From Aliiroseovarius halocynthiae (lineage in GTDB: Bacteria; Pseudomonadota; Alphaproteobacteria; Rhodobacterales; Rhodobacteraceae), in the NCBI RefSeq assembly GCF_007004645.1, contig NZ_ML660019.1:1570437-1634436 (forward strand): 64,000 bases of DNA. The letters are read 5' to 3'. Position 1 is the first letter of the stretch. Every line of letters begins with the position of its first letter. The notes beneath the pieces are model-generated. The model was not told where the DNA came from. It saw only the letters and a list, made by a program, of their open reading frames with translations, and did not search any database. Positions 62,619 through 64,000 of this stretch are shown piece after piece. Position numbers and translations under genes: made by a program.

Positions 62619-64000
62619 CCGCCATAATCGACTGGGCCTCTGAACGGGCCCGAATGGTCATAGCCTTCGTGATCCTGTCCGTGCTGGCAGGAACGATCGC
62701 CTATGTCAGCCTGCCCAAAGAAGGTGAGCCGGATATTGAAATTCCGGCTTTGTTCGTTTCCGTCCCCTTCCCCGGCATTTCGGCTGCTGACGCCGAACAG
62801 CTTCTGGTCCGCCCGATGGAGACCGAGCTGGCCGATATTGATGGCTTGAAAACCATGTCCAGCACCGCCGCTGAAGGTTATGCTGGTGTGGCGTTGGAGT
62901 TCGAGTTCGGCTGGGACAAAACCAAAGTCATGGCGGACGTCCGCGATGCGATGAACAACGCCGAAGCGGATTTCCCAATGGGGGCGGACAGCTATTCGGT
63001 GAACGAGATCAACTTCTCGGAATTTCCAATCATCATCGTAAACCTGACCGGCAATGTCCCTGAACGCACATTGGTTCAGATCGCACGCGACCTGCAGGAC
63101 CGGCTTGAAGGGCTGGACAGTGTTTTGGAAGCCTCGCTCGCTGGGTACCGTGACGAGATGATCGAGGTCGAAATCGACCCTCTGAAGCTGGAAGCCTATA
63201 ATGTGACCGCAGGCGAGCTGATCTCGGTTGTTCAGAACAACAACCAGTTGATCGCGGCGGGCGACATCAAGACACCCACGGGCTCCACAGCAGTTAAGAT
63301 CCCGTCATCCTTTGACGAGCTTCAAGATATTTACGATCTGCCGATTAAGGTAAATGACGACAGCGTTGTGACACTGGGCGATCTGGCGACAATCCGCCTG
63401 ACCTTTGAAGATCGCGAAGGCACCGCACGGTTCAACGGCGATACAACCGTGGCGCTTCAGGTGGTCAAACGCAAAGGTTTCAACCTGATTGGCACCGCAG
63501 CCGAGGTCCGCCGCATCGTAGACGAAACCCGCGCAGACTGGCCGGCCGAATTGCAACAGGCCATTGGCGTCGGTGTATCGAACGACCAATCCATCATTGT
63601 GGACAGTATGGTGCGCCAGCTGGAAGGCTCGGTCGTGACGGCGATTGCGCTGGTGATGATCGTGGTCTTGGGGGCCCTTGGCACCCGCCCTGCCCTATTG
63701 GTTGGCTTTGCCATCCCGACTTCATTCCTTTTGACCTTCGCGCTGTTCGGGGCGTTGGGAGTGACGATTTCGAACATCGTCATGTTCGGATTGATCCTTG
63801 CTGTGGGGATGCTGGTCGATGGGGCCATCGTGGTGGTCGAATACGCGGATAAGAAGATCAAGCTGGGGGTCGGCCCGATGCAGGCCTATACGATGGCCGC
63901 CAAACGGATGTTCTGGCCTATCGTCAGCTCGACCGCGACCACCTTATGTGCCTTTCTGCCGATGCTGTTTTGGCCCGGCATTCCTGGCCAGTTCATGGGC
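62615..64000 (+). CDS. RND efflux pump, inner-membrane permease (N-terminal part)
   Basis: Open from ATG 62615 to the window end (462 codons), so the real protein (about 1000 aa) is cut. Typical RND start: short cytoplasmic helix, first membrane helix (ARMVIAFVILSVLAGTIAYV), and a long periplasmic porter domain beginning PKEGEPDIEIPALFVSVPFP. From residue ~335 membrane segments 2-5 follow (VTAIALVMIVVLGALGTRPA, with GMLVDGAIVVVE, the proton-relay helix with Asp). Drug or metal specificity cannot be read from this part. Confidence 0.93.
   Translation, partial: MTAIIDWASERARMVIAFVILSVLAGTIAYVSLPKEGEPDIEIPALFVSVPFPGISAADAEQLLVRPMETELADIDGLKTMSSTAAEGYAGVALEFEFGWDKTKVMADVRDAMNNAEADFPMGADSYSVNEINFSEFPIIIVNLTGNVPERTLVQIARDLQDRLEGLDSVLEASLAGYRDEMIEVEIDPLKLEAYNVTAGELISVVQNNNQLIAAGDIKTPTGSTAVKIPSSFDELQDIYDLPIKVNDDSVVTLGDLATIRLTFEDREGTARFNGDTTVALQVVKRKGFNLIGTAAEVRRIVDETRADWPAELQQAIGVGVSNDQSIIVDSMVRQLEGSVVTAIALVMIVVLGALGTRPALLVGFAIPTSFLLTFALFGALGVTISNIVMFGLILAVGMLVDGAIVVVEYADKKIKLGVGPMQAYTMAAKRMFWPIVSSTATTLCAFLPMLFWPGIPGQFMG

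Overview
The window is a stretch of chromosome from an alphaproteobacterium, most likely Rhodobacteraceae (Roseobacter group). The evidence is high-GC coding with dense operons, a full RcGTA-type gene transfer agent (GTA) cluster between mltG and cysE, and many proteins with Rhodobacterales-like character: a lipoyl-bearing PdhB, a fused alpha/beta hydrolase-OsmC protein and a hemP-type small protein. No rRNA, CRISPR array, transposase or integrase was seen. One tRNA (Leu, anticodon TAG) is present.

Layout. 1-1.6 kb (minus): the start of a DUF3179 gene and two overlapping cyclophilin PPIase genes. 1.8-9.7 kb (plus): pgk, a 41-codon ORF coupled to hemP, class I fructose-bisphosphate aldolase, an ftsB-like gene, the pdhA-pdhB-pdhC operon behind a palindromic operator candidate, an orphan small gene whose ribosome binding site lies in an 11-bp inverted repeat, and an AhpD-like gene. 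10.1-25.3 kb (minus): cysE, a small GTA-linked gene, then the GTA cluster from orfg15 back to orfg1. 25.5-31.2 kb (minus): mltG, fabF, a divergent hisA paralogue, acpP, fabG and fabD (fatty acid synthesis). 31.3-32.0 kb (minus): an unknown membrane protein. 32.4-35.1 kb (plus): rpsF-rpsR-rplI, a bestrophin-type channel and a lytic transglycosylase lipoprotein. 35.3-38.5 kb (minus): tig, tRNA-Leu and nnr. 38.7-40.5 kb (plus): glnB-glnA. 40.6-41.8 kb (minus): a small lipoprotein and a DUF3445 heme-demethylase-like protein. 42-47 kb (plus): hydrolase-OsmC fusion, alr, an MlaE/MlaF-type ABC pair, an AT-rich membrane ORF and a PqiA half protein. 47.2 kb (minus): a 72-aa gene. 47.5-55.4 kb (plus): radA, cvpA-purF, a SUKH (SMI1/KNR4) gene, an atypical SDR gene and surE-pcm-nlpD. 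55.5-61.2 kb (minus): a Tat-exported 2',3'-cyclic phosphodiesterase/nucleotidase, then der-bamB-yfgM-like genes. 61.4-64 kb (plus): an RND efflux adaptor and the start of its pump.

How it fits together. Most of the window is core housekeeping: lower glycolysis into acetyl-CoA, fatty acid synthesis, nitrogen control, ribosomal proteins, cell envelope and outer-membrane assembly. Set into it is a domesticated phage-like particle cluster with no integration or lysogeny genes. It appears to encode small and large terminase, portal, protease, capsid, head-tail joining proteins, tail tube, tape measure, baseplate, peptidase and the large tail-tip protein. The small ORF known between portal and protease in Rhodobacter capsulatus is missing. 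The accessory-looking points are the orphan gene at 9.0 kb, the AT-rich patches inside nnr and after the MlaF gene, the SUKH gene after purF, and several structured RNA or DNA elements reported as findings.
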